Origin: Sordariomycetes sp. S80-01Y
Lineage: Eukaryota > Ascomycota > Sordariomycetes
Direction: 5' to 3'
DNA length: 64,000 nt
NCBI GenBank assembly: GCA_037042185.1
Contig: JAXQJY010000031.1
Location: 2,232,001-2,296,000, forward strand
Below the pieces are notes generated by a model that saw only the letters and a program-made list of their open reading frames with translations, searched no databases and was not told the DNA's origin. Of the stretch, positions 44,105-54,015 are shown piece after piece; position 1 is the stretch's first letter; each line of letters opens with the position of its first letter. Made by a program: the position numbers and the translations under genes.

Positions 44105-45673
44105 TCAAGGTAGTTCATAAAGGGCTACTGTCGGGTACTTGTAGCGCAGGATGTTGAGTTTCTCACGGAGGTAGTCCTTCTGGTGATCCCTGATGCGCTC
44201 AAAATTGAACAGAAACCGCACCAGGAAGAAGAGATCCTCGACTTGCGAGTTGATCTCATGGTCCGTCAGACCGTGACCCAGCGAGAGCGCCAAGACGTCT
44301 GCAACGGTGCTCGTGATCTCAAATAGCTTCTGCACGATACCACTGCCCTGGGTGGATATGCTTGCAAAGCTCTCCAGACGACTGACCAAAGACCGCAGCT
44401 GCGTCGACAGGCGTTGAGCCGGGAAGTGCAGAGACAACCCTTCATGGTGGTCTTGAGGGGGTCCAGAGCGAAGAAGGCCGCGGGAGAGGGCCAGCTGCCA
44501 AACGATGGTGCGCACCCACAACCTAGTGATAAAGAGGTCGGCGTGCTGTTGCTCGGTCAAACCGCCGCGTCCAGAAGCCCTGAGTTCAGACTCAGCCTGC
44601 ATGGCCTCGCGCTCGTCCTTGTCAAGCTGGGCCTGCTTCTTCTCTATCCAGTCCGAGGTGAGGGCGGGGATCAGTTCGTTCTCGTCCTGGGTCCAGTACG
44701 CCAGCAACTGGCGATCTAGAATAACGAACAGCCTGACGAGCCGATTGAACCCAAGATCAATGTGAGGTGGAAGTGTGGGGTCCGGGTCTGGGAAACCAGA
44801 TGACAGCGGCGGCAGCACGCTTGGATAAGATGACGCGATTGTCAGAAACCGCTCGTGTATGAAAGCTTCCCAGTAGAGACGCTGGTATTTGAATGTTTCC
44901 AATCCTTCTGGAACCGCGTCGTCAGCCTGGTAGGTTTGAAGCATCGTGATGGCCTCTCGCAGTAGTGAAAAGCTTCGATCGAACCGTTTAAAAGCCATCA
45001 TCGAGACCTCGAGGTAAATGCAGGTCATGATACGGTTCAAAGATATCGCCGGCGCCTCGACCAGACGCCCGTTGCTACCGATGCGGAGCTCGGCGCGCTT
45101 GTGCGCTTCCAGACTGCACTGCATCAGCTCGTTCATCTGCGTGCTAACGCCTCCCCCAGGGAGAACCTGGGAAGTCTGCGCGAGGAAAGTGGTCATGGAG
45201 CCGAACGCGTACACCAGCGCGGCGTCTTCGTAGCTGTGGTCCATGTTGCCAATTGCAGCGGCGATCTCGGCGGATGTGACAACAGGGTTGACAGGGTAGA
45301 CCAGCTCGTCGAATTGGGGCAGCAGGCCCATGAAGAAGTCTGGGGTGTAGCCCGTGGGGTTTCTCAATCCATCAAACAGGGTCAGCGCTTGGGGACTGGC
45401 CACCTTGTCCGACGGGCTCTGCTGCGGATTCGAGACTGTGTTGGGCGATGTGGACGCGTCGTGGGGTATGTTGAAGCTGGCCTCCTCGCCGCGCACCTTT
45501 GCGACGAGACGCCCGCGGATGGGATTCTTGCGCTTGCTGGGGGGAGTGACGACGCACTGAACGTCGAAATGAGCGCACTGGGAGCAAGGCGAGTTGCCGT
45601 CGCATTTGACTTTGCGGATGCGGCAGCCATCGCAGGCTCGCGAGGCTCTGGTGGGGGGTGTCGCGTTGGTCAT
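44105..45673 (-). CDS. Zn2Cys6 transcription factor beside GH32 (regulator 3)
   Basis: Predicted 522-aa regulator from one exon. Zinc-cluster Cys are 14, 17, 24, 30, 33 and 40 (2-6-5-2-6), within RACDGCRIRKVKCDG. The spacing differs from regulators 1 and 2, so it belongs to another subfamily, resembling sugar regulators of the AmyR/InuR/MalR kind in the cluster and in the following FDGLRNPTGYTPDFFMGLLPQ region. The rest is a helical middle-homology domain. It ends 48 bp from the GH32 stop. Clustering with a fructosidase and the CGG-N8-CGG site upstream of that gene suggest control of sucrose or fructan use. The assignment to a named regulator is not secure. Confidence 0.87.
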   Translation of the reverse strand: MTNATPPTRASRACDGCRIRKVKCDGNSPCSQCAHFDVQCVVTPPSKRKNPIRGRLVAKVRGEEASFNIPHDASTSPNTVSNPQQSPSDKVASPQALTLFDGLRNPTGYTPDFFMGLLPQFDELVYPVNPVVTSAEIAAAIGNMDHSYEDAALVYAFGSMTTFLAQTSQVLPGGGVSTQMNELMQCSLEAHKRAELRIGSNGRLVEAPAISLNRIMTCIYLEVSMMAFKRFDRSFSLLREAITMLQTYQADDAVPEGLETFKYQRLYWEAFIHERFLTIASSYPSVLPPLSSGFPDPDPTLPPHIDLGFNRLVRLFVILDRQLLAYWTQDENELIPALTSDWIEKKQAQLDKDEREAMQAESELRASGRGGLTEQQHADLFITRLWVRTIVWQLALSRGLLRSGPPQDHHEGLSLHFPAQRLSTQLRSLVSRLESFASISTQGSGIVQKLFEITSTVADVLALSLGHGLTDHEINSQVEDLFFLVRFLFNFERIRDHQKDYLREKLNILRYKYPTVALYELP

Positions 45674-46842
45674 GACGGGGGCGTCGAGATGTGCTGTGCC
45701 ACCTCATCTGGCTTGCGACATAGTCACAGGCCGTTTGAATCTGGTTTGTTGAAATGGGTGGCTCGGTTTGGGATCTTGTAGCCGACAAAGCGTCGCGATG
45801 ACGGCGCAGGTGAGGGTGAGGGTGAGGGCTGAAGTCGATGATGAGAGAGGATTGTGGTTGGGCCGTGGCACCGGCGGAAGCCACAGCGGAACAACCCCCT
45901 GTAAACTCCCCCCGCCTTGAAGTGTGGGGTGCTCAACCTTCCGCCAGCGTACATTTAGCTGCACGAGGAGACCACAACGCTGGAAACGGCGATCTCAGCC
46001 AAATCACGACCTTCTGTTATAAACGAGGCACACTACACAGCATTGCTAAAGTCCTCAGTGGCAGGAGGATTGAGTGTGTATGCAGCCCCCGGCCCGGCCA
46101 ACCAGCCGCACCGTGGGCTCGCAGTTACGCTTAGTTTCGAAGTGCAACCAAGTCATTCATCAACAATGAAGAGCTCTCAAAGGTTCGAACTGAGGGTTTC
46201 AGTGGTATCCATCAGGCTGCACCTTCATGATGAGAAGGGTCTCATGTGTCACCGTAAATCTGCATAATGTGATTTACTCACTGCTCCACTCTCGACCACC
46301 CGGCCTTGACCGAGACCTAGACAGACCTTTGGCCCCGTTGATTTCACATACAATCGGCCCAATGCTGCAGCTCAAGCTTCGATTTCTCTCGTCTGATCAT
46401 CTAATACTTAAGACGAATAACGACACCATCATTCCCTGTTCCCAGTCATCCCCACTCCAGTCTTCCACGTCCTCACCCTCTCACCCCTAGCGACACACAT
46501 GGTTACCTTGGACCTCATATCTACGATGTGTTGATAAACTCTGAATCATATGGGGACCAAGCGCTGTTCACTTGGCGGCAGCATACGGAGTAAGCGAGGT
46601 TCCATATGTGACCGCCCAAGTCACGTCTTCCGGCAAGGGGGTGCCACTCTGAACGACCCATGACCCCTCACCACGGCACCTCACAGCCCTTCATCACGTT
46701 GACTTCATCTCAATCAACTCCATGATTAAACTAAACTCTTTTATTCATACAGATCCAGAGACCGAACTTCCACAAACAGCTTCACTGTATTGTCCCAAAC
46801 GTCTCATACCTATCGTCCCTGCCATCAACCTGTCGCCTGCTC
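45674..46842. other. Intergenic region, 1.2 kb
   Basis: Promoter of regulator 3 on the right-hand side and 3' flank of the giant gene. A short ggtgag tandem run occurs near 45806-45828, inside the presumed 5' UTR of regulator 3. Several overlapping frames exist but none looks coding. Confidence 0.5.
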
Positions 46843-49800
46843 TTAGACAACGCACAACCCTCCCAGACATAGACACAGACCCAACGAGCAAAGCCCGAGC
46901 CCAAGCGTACAGTCCTTTTTGCTTCCACACGCCAGAGACTTGCAGGTACCTCCGTCGCAGGCTTTGTTCGTACCACACTGAGCATTTGTGGAACAGGCGG
47001 CGCAGCGACCAGAGGTGCAGACCTGCGCTCCATTGCTGCAGTCGGTATTCGAGCTACAAGATCCGCACCTGCCACTGCTGCACACAAGACCCGAGGAGCA
47101 GTCTGAACTTTGAGTACAGGCAGCGCAGAGTCCCGTGGAAGGGTTGCAGACCAACCCGTTGGTACAGGACGTCGAGGTACACCGCGCCACGCAGCTACCC
47201 CCGCTACACGCCTCTGTCACTGCGCACTGGCTAGACGCGCTGCAGCTTCCGCATCGTCCAGACACGCAAGCCAAACCCGCGGAGCACTGGCTCTTCAGGG
47301 TGCAATCCGTGCACAGGCCGGAAAAGCCGCAGATCTGACCATTTGTACACGACGTGGACGAGCAAGTGGCCACACAGGATCCACTGGAACATACCTTTCC
47401 AGATCCGCACTGAGTCGAGTCCGTACAGGGGAAGCAGCGGCCAGCTAAGCAGACGTTGCCGCTCGGGCAAGCCGAATTACTCGAGCATCCAGTAGCGCAT
47501 ACGTTATCCTGGCATATCTTTCCGGAAGAACAGCCAGAATCGTTCTCACAGCCGGCAATGCAGCGGCCAGACCGGCATATAGACCCGCCGGCACACTGGG
47601 TCGAAGCCGTGCAATCGGTACACGTCCCCGCGTCGGTCAACAGCTTGCATACCTGTCCGCCAGTACACTCGCTCGATGAGACACACGCCTCGCAGCGACG
47701 GTCTTTACAGACTCTTCCCGAACCACACTCTATCGAAGAGGTGCATCCGGCAACACAAGCTCCACTCCGGCAGATGAGGCTAGAGTCCCCGCATTGAGAA
47801 TCCAGGGAGCACGCCTTGCAGTAGCCTAGGAGGCAGACTTGATTGCTGGAGCACTCCCCGTTGCTTTGACACAGTCGGCAGCGGCCCGAGTCGCAGATTG
47901 TGCCTGCGGCGCAGCTATCGCTCGATGAACAGCCGTTGCGGCAAACACCAAGTTCACAGATCCGCCCATTTCCACCGCACTCACTGTCAGCGCTACAGGT
48001 TGTGCATGCCCCGTTACGGCAGACCTGGCCTGCAGAAGGGCACTGTGAAGAGGCGGTACAAGAGCTACAAGCTCCATCAAGACATACGAGTCCGGCCCCT
48101 CGGGCAGGGCAGTCGGAGGAACTGCTGCAGGCTTCGCAGGAACCAGACGACGAGCAAAGTCTTCCACCACTACAGTCAGTAGAGGTTCTGCATTCGGGGG
48201 CAGGCGTAGCCGGCGTCTGAACGCAGTAGCCTGACGCTTCATCATCTGAACAGCTTCTGCAAACGTTCCCGACGCAGGCCTCTCCTTCAGTGCATTCAGA
48301 TGCGGAATGACATAGAGGCAGGACGAAGGGGACGCATTTCCCAAGCTGGCATATGCCACCTGAGCACTCCGAGTTCGATGAGCATGTCTCTAGGACTTTG
48401 GGTACGCATACGCCCATCTGACAGCTTTCTGTGCTAAGGCAAGCTTCATCGCTGCTGCAAAGAGAAGTCTGGTCCCCGGGACCGCTTGGCAGTGAAACTT
48501 CGGTCTCGTTCGAAGAGCCGTCGCTGGAACCAACCCCTGAGCCGTCCAGGCGGCAAATGCCATCCACGCAAAGACAGAACCCGGGGAGAGCACAAATATC
48601 AAGGCTGATAAGGCAGTCGTTGGCGTCGTCACATTGAGTTTCGTCGACGCATATGCCATTCTCGCAGGTTTGCGGACGGTCTCCTTGGCAATCTGAGTTG
48701 GCTCGACACCCGTCAAGTTCGGGATCGAGCTCGCAGGCTCCATCGAAACAAAAACACAGCCCTAGAGAACAGACGCCAGCGGCCAGAAGACAGTCTTTGG
48801 TATCAGAACAGCTGTTTGACGTAATCTCCTGTGCGCAACGACCATTGAGGCAGTAGTACGAACTCCCGGGGCAGCCTTCGTCGCTACTGCACTCGTCTTG
48901 AATAAGGCTTTGCGTAGGCACAGACGGTATTGATAGGGTTGGACTAGGCGTAAGGATGGAATCCAGAGATGCACTGATGCCGAGTGTCAGCGTGGCGCTC
49001 GGCTCAAAGGCGATGCTTGGTTCAAGCGAGAGGCTAGGGTTCCCACTGATACTGATGTCAGCAGTGATGGACGTGTCGAAGCTAAGGGCTGGGTCGAGCG
49101 AGATCCTAGTTTCAATGCTGATGCCGAGGTCTGCCGTGATAGATGGTTCGTTTGTCGCAGGCAGCGTTGGTTCAATAGTCAAGCTAAGCTCAGCAGACAG
49201 GGTAGTCTCTACGCTCAGAGTGAGATCAGCCGACAAGCTGGAATCTACCGGAAGGCTGACATCCGCTGTCAACACAACGCTCGGATCTACCGATACACTG
49301 AGCTCAGCTAACGAAGTAGTAATCTCAGGGTCGATGCCTAAGGATACATCAGCCGGTGGGCTAGGGTCCACCGAAAGGCTAAGATCGGCTGTCAGCGTGA
49401 TATTGGCGTGTAAGATCGAGCTTAGACCGGCAGACAGGCTAGGACCTTCCGATACAGTGATTTCTGGTACCAGTGCAGAATCGCTAGGGTCGACTCCCAA
49501 GCTTATGCCGGCCGATAGACTAGGGTCTACCGAAAGGCTGAGGTCCGCCGTGGGTATAGCACTAGGTCGAACGCTCAAGCTTAAACCATGGGATAAGGCA
49601 GTTTCTATGGAGACATTGAAGTCTGATGCCGGAAGTGTGACGCTAGGGTCGGCGCTTAGACTAAGAGCAACCGTCAAGGTGGGATCCGCCGGAACGTCGA
49701 GATCGGCTGTCAGTGTAAGGCTGGGGACCATGCCCAAGCTCAAATCGGCCGATAAGCTAGGATGATCTGGTGCACTGATTTCTGGCACCGAAATAGTGAT

Positions 49801-52800
49801 GCTAGGGTCGATGCTGAGAGCCAGGCTGGGGTCTGCCGACAGGCTGAGTTCGGCGGATAAGCTGGGGTCTGTTGAGATACTGATTCCGGGAACCGAAGCA
49901 TCAATGCTAGGCGTGAAGTCTAAGCTTATCTCAGCTGATGCGCTGGGATTCGTCGAAAGACTGAGATCAGCTATCGGCGTTATGCTGGGTTCGACACTCA
50001 AGCTCAAATGAGCGGAGAAGGTGGGATCTCCCGAAACACTGATTCCCGGTACTGTGGCACTGATGCCAAGGTCGACGCCGGCAGACAGGCTGGGGTTTGC
50101 CGAGAGACTGATTCCTGGCACCGTGGCAGTAATAATAGGGCTAACGTCCAAGCTGATACCAGCTGAGGAGCTGGTGTTTATCGACAGGCTGAGGTCGGCT
50201 ATCAGCGTAGCAGTGGGGTCGATGCTCAAGCTTAGACCAGTGGATAAGCTGGGATCTACCGAGACACTGATTTCTGGCACTGTGGTAGTAATGCTAGACG
50301 GAGCGTCTAAGCTTATACTAGCAGTTAAGATGGGGTCGATTGGAATGCTGGGGTGGGCTACCAGCGTAAGACTCGACTCGACGCTTAAGCTTAAGTCGGC
50401 CGAAAGGCTAGGTTCTACCGAGACGCTGATTCCCGGAACCGAGGCAGTAATGGTAGATTCGAGGCCTAAGCTCACACTAGCTGATAGACTGGGGTCTATC
50501 GAAAGGCTAGGTTCTATCGAGGAACTGAGATCCGCGGTGAAGGTGACACTAGGCTCGACGCTTGAGGCTATCCCAGCTGGCAAGCTAGGAATTGCCGGCA
50601 CGCTGAGGTTTGGTGCTGGGAGCGTAGCGCCAGGGTCAACACTCAGACTGACATCAGCTGTTAAACTGGGGTCTATCGAGACACCGAGGTCAGCTGTCAG
50701 CGTGACCCTGGAATTACTCGCGAGGGTAGTTCCAATCACCACGAGTTCCGTTTGGATCGGAATGGGATCAACCAGGCTAGCGAGAGCTATGCAGAAACCG
50801 CTGCGACAACGCTGGCCCTTGTTGCATTGCGAATCTTGGGTACACGCCTGGCCTGGAGTTGGTGCTTGAATCGAAGTAGGCTCACTTGACGACGGTACAG
50901 TCGCCGTTGGGGTTGACCTCGCCGGCTCTATGGATGTAGCGCCTATTTCTCCAGTTGCTGAAGGCTGGATGAGAGATAGAGACTCGCTTAGAAGGTCTTT
51001 GGATGTCGTGTCACTACCAGCGAACGTCTCTGTTGGCGTTGGGTGCCAGCCGGATGGACTTGTTGATAGCGGGCTTTGAGGCGCACTGGGCTGGACAGAG
51101 GCATCCCCGGATATTTCCTCAGTACCTTTGGGACCTGGAATTGACCCTGTCAATGGCGTCTGTTGCGGCAAACTGTCTGTGTCCTGGGTTTGGATGGATT
51201 CTCCATCGATAACGGTCGTTCCAGGACTTTCGCTGACCACTTGTCCATCTCCATTGGGAACAGAAGGTGCGCCGACAGAAATCGTGGGCAGAGGTCCAAC
51301 AGGCTCTTCGCCTGTAGCGGTAGGGGTTGCCTGGCCATCTCCGCTCGTCGGGGTCCCGGCCGGAATAGTAGGCCCGGGTGGAAACTCTGGAGGTGGTTGG
51401 CCTAGGGTGTTGGGAGGGATACCACCAACAGTATCACCTTGAGTGCCGCCGCCATTGTTGTCGCCTTCGCTGGGGGCAGTCCCAGGAGTTTTGTCAGAGG
51501 GGACGCCAAGAGTCTGAGGTGAAGTTCTGGGATCACTATCCACAGTCCCAGGCGCCGAAGGAGCTCCTGCCGCGTCGCTCACGGTTTGAGACGGGGTTGG
51601 CGCTGGAGATAGAGGCGTACGTTCCGGCTCCTGGCCTCCTCCATCACTCGGCCCAGCTCCACTTGGCGTTGGTCCTGGGGGTTCCGCAAGAGTCGCCTGA
51701 TCATCGGACGTCTGCCCAGTTTGCTGTTCTTGACCACCACTTATGCTAGCACTTCTGAGGCTGGTGGGAAGACTGCTTTGGTCTGAGTGGAGAGCTGTGT
51801 CCGACAGCGGTTGACCCGACGGCGTCCCCAAGGTTGGTGAACCAGAAGCATTGCCCTCTCCGATAACTCCAGAGGTAGATGTCTGAATAGCAGAGTTTGT
51901 GGTCTGCTCACCAGTTGCGGACGCCTGGCAATAACCCTCGTCACCGCAGGTCTCGTCCACGCCACATCGGCTTTGAGATGTGCATGGCTTCCGTGGTATG
52001 CAAGAGCCATCCGTACACGGCGCAGCAGGTTGCTCTCCGGACGGCGGACTTGCATCGCCATCCGGCACGCAAACGTTGCTGCTAAGCTCACAAGAGCTTC
52101 CTTCAGGGCATTGAGAGTCATTCAAGCAAATTGTAGGCCTTGACTGGATCGGCGGATCGCCAGCCGGCGGGCCGTCACCAGGGTTATTGGAGCCGCCGGG
52201 GTTTCCACCAGTGCCATCATCCTGTGCGGGATCATCGTCCGTTGAGTTGCCATTCGCATTGCCTGTGGTCTGAGCCCCGGAGGCTTGACTAGTAGAAGTC
52301 TCCGGAATAGGTTCTTGAACTCCAGTGGTTGGAATAACTGAGTCTCCTGAGCTAGGTTCTTGAGTCTCGTGACCTTGACCCCCAGAATCTCCTCGCGGAG
52401 GCTCTATCGGGTCTTGACTACTAGGGACTTGAGTTTCTGGGCCTTTATCACCTGGTTTAGTAATGCCAGGGCTGTCGCTACCAGACGGAACAGTGTTTCC
52501 CTCAGGACCGGCTGGTGGGGTCTCTACCGACGGAGGGCTTGGGTCGTCGGTACCATCAGAAGGAACGGGGCCGTCAGAAGCAGATGGATCTGATTCATTG
52601 ACTTCTGGATAATCGTCTTCGTTTCCAGATGTAGAGCTATCGCCAGGTGAACCACCGGTTGCTGGCTGACTCGAATCATCGTCAGGTGGCCCGCCTTCTG
52701 CGGGATTGGTGCCACCCCCATCAGCTGGTGAATTGTCTCCCTCTCCGGTGGTACTGCCAGCTCCATCGGCAGTATCACTCACATTTTTTGGAGAATCGTC

Positions 52801-54015
52801 ACCAGTCGCGGGACTGTTTGGTTCAGGCGTTTGACCCGGGGCGCTTCCGGGGGCTCCGCTGCCACCGCCAGGGACGTTACTTTGATTTCCAGCTGGCGAG
52901 ACACCATCACCGTCGTCTGAGCCCCCGCTGCTGTTGTCAGAAGGAGAACTCTTGTCGCTTTGAGGACCTTCATTTGAATCATCAGGGGAGGCATTGTCGG
53001 TGTTGCTATCCTCTGTGTTCTCATATGGCGTGTCGCTCTCGCCAAGTGAGCTATCGCCGAGCAACCTGCTGCCCGCAGGATCTTGACCATCGCTTCCATT
53101 ACCAGGAGGGCTGCTTCCGCCGCCAGCGCTCATATCTCCTGGTATGGTCGAATCGCACTGAACGAGGCTGGTTCCCGGCAGAGTCGCATCTCCAAGGTTT
53201 TGGACGCAGACTCCAGACACGCATGCCCCGCCACTCTCACAAACACGACTACCGCACCTCGAAGCATCTATGTTGATGAACAGGGGAGAACAGTAGCCGT
53301 TGGAGCAAAACGTGCCGGGCTGGCAGGGCTCTTGGGACGTCCCGCATGGTTCGCTGTCGGTACTTGTGAGATTGAGGGCTCGGCAGTGGCCAGATAGACA
53401 CAGCTCGCCCGCCGAGCAGGGCCGACCCGTATTCCCGCAGCTGTAAGAGTCGGTGCTGATAGATGGGGGACGGCACAGACCATCGACACCATCGCCACAG
53501 CTCGTCGATTGAGCGCCGAGCTTGAAAGGCGTACAGCGGCCGTTGAAGCACCAATTTGAAGGCTGACAAACGTTTCCTAGTCGGCCGCAATTCTTTGAAT
53601 CGGTGCCGATGTTAATATCTATGCATCTTCGGTTGACACAAAGCTGGGACGCTTCGCAGGACTCTCCTCCCACCGTGCATCTCAAAGGGTCGGCATGGAC
53701 TTGGATTGGTTGACACGCCTCTCCATCACACCACTGTCCAGCTGCGCAGGGTGATTCGGAGCCGCAAGCCCCAGGATCTGAGCTGCTGAAGTTGAGTGGC
53801 TGACAAGCTCCAGCCACGCAGAGCTCCCCCCCTTTGCAGGAGTTGCCAGGCGTTCCACAGTTATAAGGGTCGATGCCGATGATATTTCTCGTGCACAGGT
53901 TACCCACGCACAACGAACCGTCAGGGCAGTTGGAGGGGGGGATACTCTGAGCAGTTACATGTTTGAAAAGGAGACCAGCAGTCGCCGCCAGGATGCTGGA
54001 AGCCTTCAAGAGCAT
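46843..54015 (-). CDS. Giant secreted cysteine-rich repeat protein (2390 aa)
   Basis: A single uninterrupted frame encodes 2390 residues with a signal peptide (MLLKASSILAATAGLLFKHVTA). I recognise no enzyme domain. Order of regions: Cys-rich repeats, about 24-285, of roughly 35-40 residues (C-x5-C-x5-C-x4-C type); a disordered Pro/Ser/Gly/Asp-rich stretch, about 286-1055, interrupted by a Cys island near 630-700; a small Cys island near 1060-1085; a beta-prone Leu/Ser/Val repeat, about 1090-1690, with a 53-residue higher-order period; and a second, denser Cys-rich array, about 1705-2390, of roughly 20-residue units. The end (CLCLGGLCVV) is not a GPI signal. Design suggests an extracellular adhesin or wall/matrix protein cross-linked by disulphides. 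Function is inferred. Confidence 0.85.
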   Translation of the reverse strand: MLLKASSILAATAGLLFKHVTAQSIPPSNCPDGSLCVGNLCTRNIIGIDPYNCGTPGNSCKGGELCVAGACQPLNFSSSDPGACGSESPCAAGQWCDGEACQPIQVHADPLRCTVGGESCEASQLCVNRRCIDINIGTDSKNCGRLGNVCQPSNWCFNGRCTPFKLGAQSTSCGDGVDGLCRPPSISTDSYSCGNTGRPCSAGELCLSGHCRALNLTSTDSEPCGTSQEPCQPGTFCSNGYCSPLFINIDASRCGSRVCESGGACVSGVCVQNLGDATLPGTSLVQCDSTIPGDMSAGGGSSPPGNGSDGQDPAGSRLLGDSSLGESDTPYENTEDSNTDNASPDDSNEGPQSDKSSPSDNSSGGSDDGDGVSPAGNQSNVPGGGSGAPGSAPGQTPEPNSPATGDDSPKNVSDTADGAGSTTGEGDNSPADGGGTNPAEGGPPDDDSSQPATGGSPGDSSTSGNEDDYPEVNESDPSASDGPVPSDGTDDPSPPSVETPPAGPEGNTVPSGSDSPGITKPGDKGPETQVPSSQDPIEPPRGDSGGQGHETQEPSSGDSVIPTTGVQEPIPETSTSQASGAQTTGNANGNSTDDDPAQDDGTGGNPGGSNNPGDGPPAGDPPIQSRPTICLNDSQCPEGSSCELSSNVCVPDGDASPPSGEQPAAPCTDGSCIPRKPCTSQSRCGVDETCGDEGYCQASATGEQTTNSAIQTSTSGVIGEGNASGSPTLGTPSGQPLSDTALHSDQSSLPTSLRSASISGGQEQQTGQTSDDQATLAEPPGPTPSGAGPSDGGGQEPERTPLSPAPTPSQTVSDAAGAPSAPGTVDSDPRTSPQTLGVPSDKTPGTAPSEGDNNGGGTQGDTVGGIPPNTLGQPPPEFPPGPTIPAGTPTSGDGQATPTATGEEPVGPLPTISVGAPSVPNGDGQVVSESPGTTVIDGESIQTQDTDSLPQQTPLTGSIPGPKGTEEISGDASVQPSAPQSPLSTSPSGWHPTPTETFAGSDTTSKDLLSESLSLIQPSATGEIGATSIEPARSTPTATVPSSSEPTSIQAPTPGQACTQDSQCNKGQRCRSGFCIALASLVDPIPIQTELVVIGTTLASNSRVTLTADLGVSIDPSLTADVSLSVDPGATLPAPNLSVPAIPSLPAGIASSVEPSVTFTADLSSSIEPSLSIDPSLSASVSLGLESTITASVPGISVSVEPSLSADLSLSVESSLTLVAHPSIPIDPILTASISLDAPSSITTTVPEISVSVDPSLSTGLSLSIDPTATLIADLSLSINTSSSAGISLDVSPIITATVPGISLSANPSLSAGVDLGISATVPGISVSGDPTFSAHLSLSVEPSITPIADLSLSTNPSASAEISLDFTPSIDASVPGISISTDPSLSAELSLSADPSLALSIDPSITISVPEISAPDHPSLSADLSLGMVPSLTLTADLDVPADPTLTVALSLSADPSVTLPASDFNVSIETALSHGLSLSVRPSAIPTADLSLSVDPSLSAGISLGVDPSDSALVPEITVSEGPSLSAGLSSILHANITLTADLSLSVDPSPPADVSLGIDPEITTSLAELSVSVDPSVVLTADVSLPVDSSLSADLTLSVETTLSAELSLTIEPTLPATNEPSITADLGISIETRISLDPALSFDTSITADISISGNPSLSLEPSIAFEPSATLTLGISASLDSILTPSPTLSIPSVPTQSLIQDECSSDEGCPGSSYYCLNGRCAQEITSNSCSDTKDCLLAAGVCSLGLCFCFDGACELDPELDGCRANSDCQGDRPQTCENGICVDETQCDDANDCLISLDICALPGFCLCVDGICRLDGSGVGSSDGSSNETEVSLPSGPGDQTSLCSSDEACLSTESCQMGVCVPKVLETCSSNSECSGGICQLGKCVPFVLPLCHSASECTEGEACVGNVCRSCSDDEASGYCVQTPATPAPECRTSTDCSGGRLCSSSGSCEACSSSSDCPARGAGLVCLDGACSSCTASSQCPSAGQVCRNGACTTCSADSECGGNGRICELGVCRNGCSSSDSCAAGTICDSGRCRLCQSNGECSSNQVCLLGYCKACSLDSQCGDSSLICRSGACVAGCTSSIECGSGRVCKDRRCEACVSSSECTGGQVCKLLTDAGTCTDCTASTQCAGGSICRSGRCIAGCENDSGCSSGKICQDNVCATGCSSNSACPSGNVCLAGRCFPCTDSTQCGSGKVCSSGSCVATCSSTSCTNGQICGFSGLCTDCTLKSQCSAGLACVSGRCGSCSASSQCAVTEACSGGSCVARCTSTSCTNGLVCNPSTGLCAACTQSSDCSSGLVCSSGRCGSCSSNTDCSNGAQVCTSGRCAACSTNAQCGTNKACDGGTCKSLACGSKKDCTLGLGLCSLGLCLCLGGLCVV
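48940..50760 (-). repeat. 159-bp (53-residue) higher-order repeat inside the giant gene
   Basis: Units of the form SLSAxLSLSVxP, SxTxxADLSLSxxP, SxSAxISLxxxP and SITATVPGISVSxDP follow each other. The four together make 53 residues. The same sub-motif begins at 49880 and 50039, and at 50108, 50267 and 50426 (each step 159 bases); 49457 to 49775 is 318. Shorter steps of 69 and 105 bases show partial-unit deletions. Confidence 0.85.

Noticed and set aside
48956-50869. Long plus-strand frames opposite the giant gene
   Set aside because: They mirror the 159-base repeat of the coding strand, have no signal or domain, and arise from its codon periodicity.
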